Source: an uncultured Clostridia bacterium (GTDB taxonomy: Bacteria; Bacillota; Clostridia; Christensenellales; Borkfalkiaceae). From it: a DNA stretch of 55,595 bases. Shown in pieces: positions 40,737 to 49,522 of the stretch. The position numbers and the translations under genes are program-made. How positions within the stretch are numbered: the first letter of the stretch is position 1; each line of letters begins with the position of its first letter. The notes under the pieces were generated by a model. The model ran no database searches. It was given only the letters and a program-made list of their open reading frames with translations, and had not been told where the DNA came from. Location of the stretch: NCBI GenBank assembly GCA_947589385.1, contig CANPZW010000010.1, positions 1-55,595 on the forward strand. The letters are read 5' to 3'.

Positions 40737-40951
40737 GTGAAAATATGAAAGTTTTTTCGGAAAGATTGCGCGATTTAAGAAAATCCGCGGGGCTAACCCA
40801 ACAGCAGATATCCGAACGGCTGCATATACGCCAACAGTCTTATGCGCGATACGAAAGCGGGACGGGGGAGCCGAACCTTGAAACTCTTGCAAAAATCGCC
40901 GCAATTCTCGACGTTACGTCGGATTATTTGTTGGGTTTAACGGAATTTTAA
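40730..40951 (+). CDS. Small XRE-family HTH regulator
   Basis: 73 aa, essentially one Cro/CI-type HTH: FSERLRDLRKSAGLTQQQISERLHIRQQSYARYESG reads as the five-helix fold, followed by EPNLETLAKIAAILDVTSDYLLGL. It binds DNA as a dimer. It starts inside a palindrome that fills the promoter of the divergent LRR gene, so it probably represses both. No Shine-Dalgarno is present before ATG 40730 or the in-frame ATG at 40745. Ends before a perfect terminator palindrome. Confidence 0.85.
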   Translation: MSSENMKVFSERLRDLRKSAGLTQQQISERLHIRQQSYARYESGTGEPNLETLAKIAAILDVTSDYLLGLTEF

Positions 40952-40963
40952 TATTCTGAATTT

Positions 40964-40991
40964 GGTGCGCGGGCAAATTTGCCCGCGCACC
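40964..40991 (+). terminator. 28-bp perfect palindrome terminator
   Basis: GGTGCGCGGGCAAA followed directly by its complement (40978-40991), no unpaired loop in sequence, then CTTTAC. Ends the XRE gene and insulates the DUF697 gene. Confidence 0.82.
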
Positions 40992-41020
40992 TTTACAAAT
41001 TTCAAAAGATATAGTATAAT
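40992..41020 (+). promoter_or_regulatory. Promoter of the DUF697 gene
   Basis: TTTACA (40992-40997), 17 bp, TATAAT (41015-41020); leader about 25 bases with CGGAG before the ATG. Confidence 0.7.
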
Positions 41021-41051
41021 GTTAATAACCTAAACTACGGAGAAATCAACA

Positions 41052-42149
41052 ATGGCAAAAACAGATAAAAAAGATAAGGTCGTCGCCAATGTTGCGGAAC
41101 AGGCTTCGGGTCAGCAAGAAATCGATTCCCGCCGCTCCAAAACCGCGGACAACGTCCATGAAAAAATGACGATATACGACTATGAGCAGCGGTACGTAAA
41201 GCGTGAAAACGTACGCGGCGCAAAGTGGCTTTTAAGAATAACCGCAACCATAATAGGGGTTTTCCTGTTTGTGTTGCTGTTTCTTGTGGCATTGAAAGTT
41301 TGGGAAATCAACGAATACGTCGGCTATGCGGTGGGCGCGGCGTGTCTTTTAGTGTACATATTCGCGTTTATCGTGCCCCTTGTAAAGGTAATGTGTTCGG
41401 GTTATTTCATAACCAACGTAAACGCATATTCAGCGCGTAAAGCGCAAAAGCACAACAAAGCGCTTCGCCATGAAATCGCAAAAAAGATAATCGATTTGAC
41501 CGCTAAGGTGGACGGAGTGGGCTGGTACGATTCCCAGACGGTTGGGAAGCTTGCGATAGCTTTGCATGCCAACGACGAAGAAGGCATTAAAACAAACCTT
41601 ACGGCTTTATATACGGGGTCGGTAAAGAAGTCTGCGAAAGACCTAATCTTCAAAAGCTCCTTAAAATCCGCAATGTATTCAGCGCTTGCGCAGACGGCGA
41701 AGGTGGATTCGGCGCTTGTCGTGTTTGTGAATATGCAACTTATCAAGGACCTTGTATTTTTATACGGGTTCAGACCTTCGGACGCGAAACTTGCCAAAAT
41801 CTTCGTGGCGGTTATCCGAAATTCGCTTATAGCCTACGGGCTGGGCAGTATGCAAATAGGCAACACCGTAGTAAGAACAATGGGGGAAGCGGTGAAGGGG
41901 ATACCCATTTTAGGCAGTGCAATCGCAACGCTTGTGGATAGCTCTGTGCAGGGGCTTACGAACGGCACGCTGACGACTGTAATAGGATATCAGACAATCA
42001 AGTACATGACCGAAGAATACAAGCTGCAAAACGTGCTTGACGGCATAGAGATAGCGGAAACGCAGGAAGAATTTGCCGAAGCTTGCGCGGAGCTTGAAAA
42101 AGAGCTTAAAAAGGAACAACGCCGCGGCAAACGCCTTGCCACGGCATAA
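41052..42149 (+). CDS. DUF697 (YcjF-like) membrane protein
   Basis: 365 aa. A polar N-terminus (about 55 residues) precedes two helices (LLRITATIIGVFLFVLLFLVA and VGYAVGAACLLVYIFAFIVPL, about 60-115). The C-terminal DUF697 region (about 215-320) shows DSALVVFVNMQLIKDLVFLYGF and VKGIPILGSAIATLVDSSVQG, followed by TNGTLTTVIGYQTIKYM. DUF697/YcjF proteins are inner-membrane partners of small stress GTPases in other bacteria; here the tail is a charged coiled coil and no GTPase is next to it. Monocistronic. Function unknown. Confidence 0.78.
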   Translation: MAKTDKKDKVVANVAEQASGQQEIDSRRSKTADNVHEKMTIYDYEQRYVKRENVRGAKWLLRITATIIGVFLFVLLFLVALKVWEINEYVGYAVGAACLLVYIFAFIVPLVKVMCSGYFITNVNAYSARKAQKHNKALRHEIAKKIIDLTAKVDGVGWYDSQTVGKLAIALHANDEEGIKTNLTALYTGSVKKSAKDLIFKSSLKSAMYSALAQTAKVDSALVVFVNMQLIKDLVFLYGFRPSDAKLAKIFVAVIRNSLIAYGLGSMQIGNTVVRTMGEAVKGIPILGSAIATLVDSSVQGLTNGTLTTVIGYQTIKYMTEEYKLQNVLDGIEIAETQEEFAEACAELEKELKKEQRRGKRLATA

Positions 42150-42233
42150 GCGGCGGAATTATAAAGCAGTTAGTTTTTACGCATACATTGTTTTGCCATA
42201 AACCGACGGCATACTTTTAGTACTCCTTATACG

Positions 42234-42264
42234 CGCCCCGCGCGGCAATACGCCGCGCGGGGCG
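42234..42264 (+). terminator. Terminator of the DUF697 gene
   Basis: CGCCCCGCGCGGC and its complement (42252-42264) around AATAC. Confidence 0.85.
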
Positions 42265-42298
42265 TCGGCGTGGGTACAAAATTGACCCTATTTTTCCT

Positions 42299-42420
42299 GT
42301 CATTCCGAGCCGCTTGCGGCGAGTGAATCCCCACGTATTGCCGCCATGCCAAGGGGATACACTCGGGCATCGCCCTCGGTATGACATGAGAGGGAAAAGC
42401 TGATACGGGCATACCCTCGA
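42299..42420 (+). repeat. Dispersed repeat, copy A
   Basis: GTCATTCCGAGCCGCTTGCG begins a unit of about 120 bases with internal CCGCTTGCGG palindrome, CACGTATTGCCGCCATGCC and a tail ending GATACGGGCATAC. It is nearly identical to copy B, 157 bases downstream. The 625-base gap 42150-42774 holds only the terminator, these repeats, and the ROK promoter. Confidence 0.85.
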
Positions 42421-42455
42421 TATGACAAAAAGGTCGTTGAGTTGTTTTTTCCCCT

Positions 42456-42580
42456 GTCATTCCGAGCCGCTTGCGGCGAGTGAATCTCCACGTATTACCG
42501 CCATGCCAAGGGGATACACTCGGGCATTCGCCCTCGGTATGACGTGAGAGGGAAAAGCTGATACGGGCGGGCATACACTG
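42456..42580 (+). repeat. Dispersed repeat, copy B, with degenerate tail
   Basis: Second near-identical copy of the 42299 unit with a few substitutions (ATCTCCACGTATTACC) and a duplicated GGGC near the end. A decayed third remnant (TTCGGTATGATGTGAGAGG) follows at about 42635-42662. Confidence 0.85.
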
Positions 42581-42724
42581 GTATGACTTATAAACGGTGT
42601 TTCCCTGGCATTTTCAATCCTTTTTAATGCCGACCCGTTTCTTTCGGTATGATGTGAGAGGAAATAAGGACGTACCTCCGAGTTTTACGGATTTGTTTTC
42701 GGTTAATTTTTTGTGCGGAATTAT

Positions 42725-42753
42725 TGACAGTTTTTCATAAAAAGCTTAAACTA
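42725..42753 (+). promoter_or_regulatory. Promoter of the ROK kinase
   Basis: TTGACA (42725-42730), 17 bp, TAAACT (42748-42753): the same -10 variant as at nadB and gntR. Confidence 0.75.
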
Positions 42754-42774
42754 TTTATGGTTTAAGGAGGGCTT

Positions 42775-43707
42775 ATGCCGTACGTTATGGGTTTGGACGT
42801 GGGCGGCACGTTCGTAAAGGGGCTTGTATTAAAGGACGGCGACTGCGTTTGCGAAACGGAAATTCCGACCGTGACGGGCGCGGGACTTACGGATTGCCTT
42901 TCGCGTCTTGCCGAAAAGCTTGTGCGCGGCTGCGGCATAGATTTCGGAAAGCTTGCAGGCGTGGGAATAGGCTGCCCGGGAGTGGTGGAAAGCAAAACGG
43001 GCGTTGCGGTGCGCGCGGCGAACCTCGGACTTTTGAATTTTCCGCTTAAAGCCGAGCTTGAAAAAAGGATTAAGACGGAAGTGCGCGCCTGTAACGACGC
43101 CAACGCCGCGGCTCTCGGAGAAGCGCGTTTCGGCGCGGGCATAAAATATTCGGACAGTATTCTCGTCACCCTCGGCACGGGAGTGGGCGGAGGGATAATT
43201 ATCGGCGGAAAATTGTTCGAAGGTAACAGGTCTGCGGGCGCGGAAATCGGGCATATGGTTATAGAAAAAGGCGGACGTCCCTGCACTTGCGGCAGGTGCG
43301 GTTGTTTCGAAGCGTATTGCTCCGCGCATGCTTTAACCCAAAGAACGCGGGAAGAAATGCTGCGCAACCCGTCCTCCTTAATGTGGAAAACTTATACTCC
43401 CGAAACCGCCGACGGCAGAACGGCTTTCGAATATATGGATTGCGACGGCTCGGCGAAAGCGGTTGCGGAAGAATATCTTGAATATCTTGCATGCGGGCTT
43501 TCCAATCTTGCGAATGTGTTCCGTCCGCAGGCTATAATTTTGGGCGGCGGCGTTTCGGCGCAGGGCGACAGGCTTATCCGTCCCCTGCAAAAGCTGTTGG
43601 ACGGCGAAATTTTCGCACCCGAATATGCGCCCGTGGAAATCTTATGCGCAAGCCTCGGCAACAGGGCGGGCGCGTTCGGCGCGGCGGCGCTGTTTATGAC
43701 AAAATAG
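42775..43707 (+). CDS. ROK-family sugar kinase, glucokinase-like
   Basis: 310 aa. The ATP site GLDVGGTFVKGLVLK lies at residues 6-20, sugar-binding CNDANAAALGEARFG at about 106-120, TLGTGVGGGIIIGGKL at about 131-146, EIGHMV with the metal-near His, and the zinc knot CTCGRCGCFEAYCS at about 166-179, diagnostic of ROK. It phosphorylates glucose or a related hexose in the cytoplasm, feeding glycolysis. AAGGAGGG precedes the ATG. It is followed after 45 bases by a small membrane protein and the RND exporter, perhaps with some read-through. Substrate inferred. Confidence 0.92.
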   Translation: MPYVMGLDVGGTFVKGLVLKDGDCVCETEIPTVTGAGLTDCLSRLAEKLVRGCGIDFGKLAGVGIGCPGVVESKTGVAVRAANLGLLNFPLKAELEKRIKTEVRACNDANAAALGEARFGAGIKYSDSILVTLGTGVGGGIIIGGKLFEGNRSAGAEIGHMVIEKGGRPCTCGRCGCFEAYCSAHALTQRTREEMLRNPSSLMWKTYTPETADGRTAFEYMDCDGSAKAVAEEYLEYLACGLSNLANVFRPQAIILGGGVSAQGDRLIRPLQKLLDGEIFAPEYAPVEILCASLGNRAGAFGAAALFMTK

Positions 43708-43752
43708 TTTATATCTACGAAAAATATACGTAAAATAATGAAGGGTAATTTT

Positions 43753-44181
43753 ATGACGGACGAACAGTTTGAAGAAACCTGCGTTTCCAGAATAAGGCGG
43801 AGTACCGCCGCGATGAAAATTTTAATCATTCTTGCCGCAATTTCCATTGCCGCGCTTTTGATTTTCGCGCTTGTCGCAAAATTCACGGGTATGCTTGAAA
43901 GCTCCCCCGAAGCGTCGCTTTTGGGGCTGACCGTGCTTATGCTTTGCGCGACGGTTTTCTTTGCGGGCGCGTTTACGTCTTTACTTATCGCAAGCTTTAC
44001 TCTGAAAAAACTTATGAAAGCAAACAAGTCGAAAAAGTCCGCGGCCAAAGAGGGCAATTCGGAAAGCATAGATAGCAAAGGTTCTCCTGTCGCGGCGGAA
44101 GAATGCCCGAAAAAACAAGCGGGCGTAAAAAATAATTCCGCGGGGGATAAATCTTCGGGGAAAGGTGAGGGCGTTGAATAA
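43753..44181 (+). CDS. Two-helix membrane protein with Lys/Ser-rich tail
   Basis: 142 aa from ATG 43753, which follows GAAGGG; an in-frame ATG at 43738 lacks a site. Two helices (ILIILAAISIAALLIFALVAKF, about 23-44, and GLTVLMLCATVFFAGAFTSLLIASF, about 58-82) are followed by a 55-residue hydrophilic, Lys/Ser-rich cytoplasmic tail (KKSAAKEGNSES...). No family recognised. It overlaps the RND exporter start by 8 bases, so both are translated together; it could be a small accessory protein of that exporter. Confidence 0.75.
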   Translation: MTDEQFEETCVSRIRRSTAAMKILIILAAISIAALLIFALVAKFTGMLESSPEASLLGLTVLMLCATVFFAGAFTSLLIASFTLKKLMKANKSKKSAAKEGNSESIDSKGSPVAAEECPKKQAGVKNNSAGDKSSGKGEGVE

Positions 44182-47100
44182 ATTTTTTTCGTTTATAATC
44201 AGACAGTCCGTCGCCATAGCGCTTGTAGTAATATTCGCGCTGGCTTTCGGGGTGTATTCCACTTTGCAAATGCCTATAAACCTTTTGCCCGATATCAATG
44301 TGCCAATGGTTTGCGTGCAGGCGATTTACGCAGGGGCGAACGCGCAGTCGGTGGAAGCCGACCTTACAGAAAAGCTTGAAGAGGGGCTTTCGGCAATTTC
44401 CGGCGTAACCGCCGTAGATAGCTATTCATACGACAATCTTTCCGCCGTCGTGCTTTCCTTCGACTACGGCACGGATACCAAGGAAAAGCAGACGGAAATC
44501 AACGGAAAACTTACTTCTCTCGACCTGCCCGAAGGCGTTTCCACGGACGTATATGATATAGACCTGAATGCGGAGGCGCTTGCGGTGCTTTCCGTGACGT
44601 CCTCTGCGGAAGGAGATTTAAGCCTTGAAAACGCGTATGCCGCCGCCGGGGAGCTGGCGGCTAAAATTTCCGCGATAGACGGCGTCGAAAACGTTGAAAT
44701 AAAGGGCGGGGCTCGGAAAATCTGGTCCGTACGCCCCTTTGCGGGTTTGGAACTTACCGCGCCGCTGTTCGTAAAGGCGTTTTCTTACGGCGCGCTCGAC
44801 ATACCCCTCGGCAATCTCCACTCCGCCAACGGAGAGGTGCAGATACGCAACAATTCCGACATAACCTCGGAAGCGGATATTAAGAATATGCCCGTGACTT
44901 TGCCCGCCTCGATTGCGGCGCTTCTTTCGGGCGTAAAGCGGATAGCCGACTATTACGGCGGCAGTACGGCGGAAGATTTAATTACTCTGCGTACCGACCT
45001 TGCGGAAGGCGTGGCGGTTGTGCTTGCCGAACTCGATGACATGTCCGCCGAAGAACTTGAAAATCTTGCCGAATTGAAAACATATATGAATATCGCCTCG
45101 GCATATACCGCGGACGATTTGAAAAATATCCGTGCAAGCCGATATTACAGCGAGATTTTAAAGCGCGTCGAGGGCAAGACGGACGACGAGTTGCAGGATA
45201 TAGCCGACGAAATAAACGCGCAATACTCCGTGCTGCCTTTCGAATTTTCGGCAGACCTTCTGAAAGTCGTGCGGGACGGAAAGATAGACCTTATAATAGA
45301 ATACCGCGAGGAACTCGAAAGTACGGAAGAATATAAATCCGCCGAAGGTTATTACGAGCCGACGGACGAAGATTACGTGGAGCTTGCCTTGAAAACGGGG
45401 CTCTATCCGAAGGACGCCCCGCGCGAAGAAATTTTGCCGAAAGTGCAGTTTGTGCGCCAAACTTCGGCTTCGGGGCTTTCCTCGATAGCGCGCCAAAAGC
45501 GCGAAGCCGAAAATAGGGGGGAAAGCTATTCGCCCACGGACGCAGAATGTGCCCTTCTGTTTACGGGCACTACGCTTTCAGACGAACACCCCGTTATAAT
45601 GTCGCCTATGTTTATGGCGTTCGTGCGTGCGGACAGCTATGAGAATAATATGCAAATTCTCATAGATAACCGTGAAAAATTCGGTGATGATGTTGACGCG
45701 GCGGAATATTATAAACTCTATTCGGAAACCGACCTTACGGGGATAATGGACCTTACCCTCTCCGAACAGCTTATAGATTTTATTTTAAAGACGGATTTTT
45801 CCGATGTTTCGGACGGCGGGCTTGTCGTGCGGACGGAAGAGATTGCGACGGTGGCGCAGGAAGAAGAATATGACTCCTACGTGTATTTCGGCGACCCGCA
45901 GACGCCCCGTATTATAAAGGGCACTACGATAGAGGTCTATAAATCCAACGGCGCGAACGCTTCCGCTGTGGTGGAGGCGGTTAAAAAGGCGTACGGGGAT
46001 TATCTTAAAACTTCGGGCGCGGCATCGTTCGGCGCGAGAGTGGAACTTCTGGACGACCAGTCGCAGTTTATATCGGAAAGCATCTCCAACGTCCTTGTAA
46101 GCATGCTTATAGGCGGGCTTCTTGCGGTGCTGGTTATATTCGTTTTCCTTAAAAAGATAAAGACGTCTTTGATTATCGCGGTAACTATGCCCCTGTCCGT
46201 GCTCGCCTCGATGATATGTCTTTACGCTATGGGGATTACGCTCAACATGGTTTCCCTCGGCGGGCTTGCCGTGGGAATAGGTATGCTTGTAGATAACAGC
46301 ATCGTGGTGATAGAAAGCATTTCCAAGCACCGAGATATGGACAAAACCGCCTATCGTGCCGCGGTTGACGGCACTACGGAAGTGGGCGGGGCGCTGTTCG
46401 GCTCTACTGTCACAACCGTGTGCGTGTTCATACCCATACTGTTTTCCGGCGGGCTTACGGGCGAAATTTTCACCGACTTATCCTGGGCTGTGATATTTTC
46501 GCTTACGCTGTCGCTGGTCGTCGCCGTAACGGTCATCCCCGCGCTGTACGCCATGCTCTGCAACGACAGGCGTATGTTGAAGGGCGGCAGGCTTAAAAAA
46601 GAGGTAGAAAAAGCGGCGAACGCGGCAGCCGCAGAAGTAAACGTGGAAGCGGAAGTTTGCCATGCCGATTCAAAAACGGGGGACGTACCCGCGAAAAAGA
46701 CTTTCCGCCAAAGGCTTTCGGCGCTTAAAGAGCCTAAGCTTATGAACGGCATAATAAACTTCTACGGCAGGCTTTTGCCCAAGGTTTTAAAGCGCAAAGC
46801 CGTGCCCATTCTTACGGCGGTGGCAATATTCGGGGCAAGCATAGGGCTTTTATTCCTTACGGGCACGGAATTTCTTCCCTCGATAGACAAAGGGCAGATA
46901 GAAGTTACCATGTCCTACGATTCGGGGGAATCGCTGGAAGCTATCCAGACGGACGTTTCGGCGTTCGCCCGCCTGATTGAGGAGGAATTTAAAGACAATC
47001 TTGACTATATTTCGGTCAGCGTGGGCAAAAACGGTTTGCTTGCGCTAACGGATACGGGCATAATCACAATTCAGCTTAATACCAACCGCGGCACGGACGG

Positions 47101-48322
47101 GGCGGTGAACGCCGTCCGCAGACTTTCCGAAAGCGATAAAGCGGCGCTTGCGGGCAGAAGGGTAAGCGTGAAGCAGATAGACGGCGTGGTGGCTTCGCTT
47201 ATGTCGGGCTCGGACGATTTGTCGGTGACCGTTCTCGGCGAGGACGGCGAAATTTTGAAAAAAATAGCCGCGGAAATCGTTTCCGAACTCGAAAAGCCCG
47301 AAAACGGCTTTAAGGACGTAAAATCCACGGCAACGGACAAGGCGCTGCAAACGGACGTAAAATTCGACAGGCGCGCGCTTGCCGACCGCGGTCTTGATTA
47401 CGAAACGTTGGTGCTTACTTTGAGGATAGGCATATCCTCATATACCGCATGCACGGCGACGGTGGACGGGGCGGAATGTTCGGTAAACGTCGCCTTCGAT
47501 AAGGAGTCACTTACGGACGCGTCGGCGTTGAAAGATTTTGCCGTGGGTTTCGACGGAAACGGTAAGGCGATAAAACTTTCCGATGTTGCCGAAGTTTCCG
47601 AACCGTACGAGGTTGACGCCTGCATACGCCATTCGGGCGGCAGGCAGATGATATCCGTTTCGGCGGCTCTCCCAAACGTGGATACGGGCACGGCGGGCAA
47701 GCTAATGAAAAATATCGCGGCAGACGTGCTTCAAAAATACGAGGGCTATTCTTTCCAGCAGAGCGGAATTTCAAGCTATCTCAACGACGCTTTCGCGGGG
47801 CTTGCCGTCGCGCTGGTAATCTCATTCTTCCTGTTGTTCGCCGTAATGGCGGTGCAGTTCGGGTCTGCGGTCAAGGCGCTGATTATAATGGCAAGCATAC
47901 CTTTTTCGTTTACGGGCGGGTTCGTGGCGCTCGTTATTACGGGCACAAGCCTGAACGTCGTCTCGTTCATAGGGCTTATAATGCTTATGGGCGTCGTCGT
48001 GAACAACGCCATAGTCATGCTTGAAAAAATCAAGCAGCTTCACGACGAAGGCATGCCGCATTTCACCGCCGTGCAGGAAGCCTGCAAAGTGCGCCTGCGC
48101 CCCATTTTCATGACCACGCTTACGACCATTCTCGCGCTGATTCCCCTTGCGGTAGGCGTGGGTCAGGGCTCGGAACTTATGCAGCCTTTGGGTATTGTGG
48201 TAATAGGCGGGCTTTTAATAGGCACTCTCGTTACCCTCGTTCTGATACCCGCTGTCTATTGCGCTGTGCACCGCCTTTCTGAAAAATTTCCCGACGGCAA
48301 AAAGAAAGGGGCGGAAGGCTGA
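44174..48322 (+). CDS. RND superfamily exporter with large extracytoplasmic insertion
   Basis: 1382 aa against about 1020-1050 for usual AcrB/HAE1 relatives. Start at TTG 44174 (AAAGGTG upstream) gives MNKFFSFIIRQSVAIALVVI; a GTG nine bases earlier has no spacing. Standard parts: MPINLLPDINVPMV, TSEADIKNMPV (to residue 241), NGANASAVVEAV (592-603), the transmembrane block NNVGGLAVGIGMLVDNSIVVIES-like GGLAVGIGMLVDNSIVVI with paired Asp, and the second-half GVVVNNAIVMLEKI. Residues about 245-550 are an extra, mostly helical acidic domain. A 70-residue cytoplasmic linker is also long. Proton-driven export is expected. Confidence 0.88.
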   Translation: MNKFFSFIIRQSVAIALVVIFALAFGVYSTLQMPINLLPDINVPMVCVQAIYAGANAQSVEADLTEKLEEGLSAISGVTAVDSYSYDNLSAVVLSFDYGTDTKEKQTEINGKLTSLDLPEGVSTDVYDIDLNAEALAVLSVTSSAEGDLSLENAYAAAGELAAKISAIDGVENVEIKGGARKIWSVRPFAGLELTAPLFVKAFSYGALDIPLGNLHSANGEVQIRNNSDITSEADIKNMPVTLPASIAALLSGVKRIADYYGGSTAEDLITLRTDLAEGVAVVLAELDDMSAEELENLAELKTYMNIASAYTADDLKNIRASRYYSEILKRVEGKTDDELQDIADEINAQYSVLPFEFSADLLKVVRDGKIDLIIEYREELESTEEYKSAEGYYEPTDEDYVELALKTGLYPKDAPREEILPKVQFVRQTSASGLSSIARQKREAENRGESYSPTDAECALLFTGTTLSDEHPVIMSPMFMAFVRADSYENNMQILIDNREKFGDDVDAAEYYKLYSETDLTGIMDLTLSEQLIDFILKTDFSDVSDGGLVVRTEEIATVAQEEEYDSYVYFGDPQTPRIIKGTTIEVYKSNGANASAVVEAVKKAYGDYLKTSGAASFGARVELLDDQSQFISESISNVLVSMLIGGLLAVLVIFVFLKKIKTSLIIAVTMPLSVLASMICLYAMGITLNMVSLGGLAVGIGMLVDNSIVVIESISKHRDMDKTAYRAAVDGTTEVGGALFGSTVTTVCVFIPILFSGGLTGEIFTDLSWAVIFSLTLSLVVAVTVIPALYAMLCNDRRMLKGGRLKKEVEKAANAAAAEVNVEAEVCHADSKTGDVPAKKTFRQRLSALKEPKLMNGIINFYGRLLPKVLKRKAVPILTAVAIFGASIGLLFLTGTEFLPSIDKGQIEVTMSYDSGESLEAIQTDVSAFARLIEEEFKDNLDYISVSVGKNGLLALTDTGIITIQLNTNRGTDGAVNAVRRLSESDKAALAGRRVSVKQIDGVVASLMSGSDDLSVTVLGEDGEILKKIAAEIVSELEKPENGFKDVKSTATDKALQTDVKFDRRALADRGLDYETLVLTLRIGISSYTACTATVDGAECSVNVAFDKESLTDASALKDFAVGFDGNGKAIKLSDVAEVSEPYEVDACIRHSGGRQMISVSAALPNVDTGTAGKLMKNIAADVLQKYEGYSFQQSGISSYLNDAFAGLAVALVISFFLLFAVMAVQFGSAVKALIIMASIPFSFTGGFVALVITGTSLNVVSFIGLIMLMGVVVNNAIVMLEKIKQLHDEGMPHFTAVQEACKVRLRPIFMTTLTTILALIPLAVGVGQGSELMQPLGIVVIGGLLIGTLVTLVLIPAVYCAVHRLSEKFPDGKKKGAEG

Positions 48323-48431
48323 AAACGCCAAAAACTCGATACATATGGGCATATCTACTTTAAGTAGAGCCGATTTATCTTGCGGTAGAAATCAAGTTTT
48401 TATTTGTAGAACGCGCGTTTTCACAAGTTTA

Positions 48432-48460
48432 TTGACATTTTTAAGGGGCTTAAATAAAAT
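48432..48460 (+). promoter_or_regulatory. Promoter of the DegV gene
   Basis: TTGACA (48432-48437), 17 bp, TAAAAT (48455-48460); leader about 23 bases with AAGGAG. Confidence 0.78.
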
Positions 48461-48489
48461 TTAAGGCGAATAACATTTAAGGAGTCGAT

Positions 48490-49383
48490 ATGTCCGATTA
48501 TAAAATCACGTGTTGCTCGACCTGCGATTTGGCGGCTTCCCATCTTAAAAAAATAGGCGCTGATTACGCCCTTTACCATTATGTTATAGACGGCGTCGAT
48601 TATCTCGACGACCTGTTCCTTTCGAAAACCCCCGCGGAATTTTACGGCGCGATAGACGCGGGTGCAATGCCCACTACCTCTCAGGTCACCCCCGAACAGC
48701 TTCTTGCAATGCTCGAACCTATTTTAAAGGAGGGGTTGGACGTTCTGCATATAGAATTTTCGTCGGGGCTTTCGGGCGGCTGGGAGCAGTCGGCGTTGGT
48801 CGCCCAAAAAATTTTAAAAGAGAAATATCCCGCGCGCAAGATATATTTCGTGGATTCGCTTGCCGCTTCTTCGGGCTACGGTCTGCTTGTCGATAAGGCG
48901 GCGGAGCTGAAAGCGGGCGGCATGGGCATAGACGAGCTTTATAAATGGCTTGAAGCCAACAAACTGCGGGTACGTCATTGGTTTTTTACTACCAACCTGA
49001 CGCATTTAAAGCGCGGCGGCAGAGTTTCGGGTCCCGCCGCGGCGATAGGGAACATGCTGAATATCTGCCCCGTAATGGACGTCAATTCGGAAGGCAAACT
49101 TATCGTCCGCAAAAAGGTTATGGGCAAAAAGAAAGCGCTTGCCGAACTTCTTGCGAAAATGCGCGAGCAAGCGGTGGACGGGGAAGAGTATTCGGGTAAG
49201 TGCTTTATTTCTCATTCCATGCGCGAAGAGGACGCGAAAACGCTTGCCGGAATGGTTGAGGAAACCTTTAAAAATCTTGACGGTAGGGTGGAAATAGACA
49301 ACATAGGCACGGTCATAGGCTCGCACACGGGCGCGGGCACGATAGCCCTGTTCTATTTTTCAAAGGACGACCGCGCGATATAA
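48490..49383 (+). CDS. DegV-family fatty-acid-binding protein
   Basis: 297 aa, the family size. The DegV pattern is clear: ITCCSTCDLAASHLKKIGADY at the N-terminus (usual D-S/T-x-x-D-L variant), TSQVTPEQLLAML at about 58-70, IEFSSGLSGGWEQSALVA at about 88-105, YFVDSLAASSGYGLLVDKAAEL and LTHLKRGGRVSGPAAAIGNML at about 170-190. DegV (FakB) proteins bind a fatty acid for phosphorylation by FakA and entry into phospholipid synthesis, or act as carriers. No fakA is in the window. Monocistronic with a strong promoter. Confidence 0.93.
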   Translation: MSDYKITCCSTCDLAASHLKKIGADYALYHYVIDGVDYLDDLFLSKTPAEFYGAIDAGAMPTTSQVTPEQLLAMLEPILKEGLDVLHIEFSSGLSGGWEQSALVAQKILKEKYPARKIYFVDSLAASSGYGLLVDKAAELKAGGMGIDELYKWLEANKLRVRHWFFTTNLTHLKRGGRVSGPAAAIGNMLNICPVMDVNSEGKLIVRKKVMGKKKALAELLAKMREQAVDGEEYSGKCFISHSMREEDAKTLAGMVEETFKNLDGRVEIDNIGTVIGSHTGAGTIALFYFSKDDRAI

Positions 49384-49522
49384 AAAACGCCCCGTCCAAC
49401 GGTTTGACGGGTAGCTTAAACATATTATCGGAAGTTATTTTCGGGTAACCGCAAGAAAGAGAAAAAGACAAATACATGAAAATGTTCTTTGTTTTTCTAG
49501 TTATCGTCACAAGGAGAAAAAA

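Noticed and set aside
42227-42574. 115-aa minus-strand ORF with repeated RKRLGMT / HSPQAARND phrases
   Set aside because: It is a translation of the dispersed repeat copies; phrases of this kind recur wherever such repeats lie and there is no ribosome site.
48353-48367. TCTACTTTAAGTAGA hairpin after the RND gene as a terminator
   Set aside because: The stem is short and AT-rich and no T-run follows.
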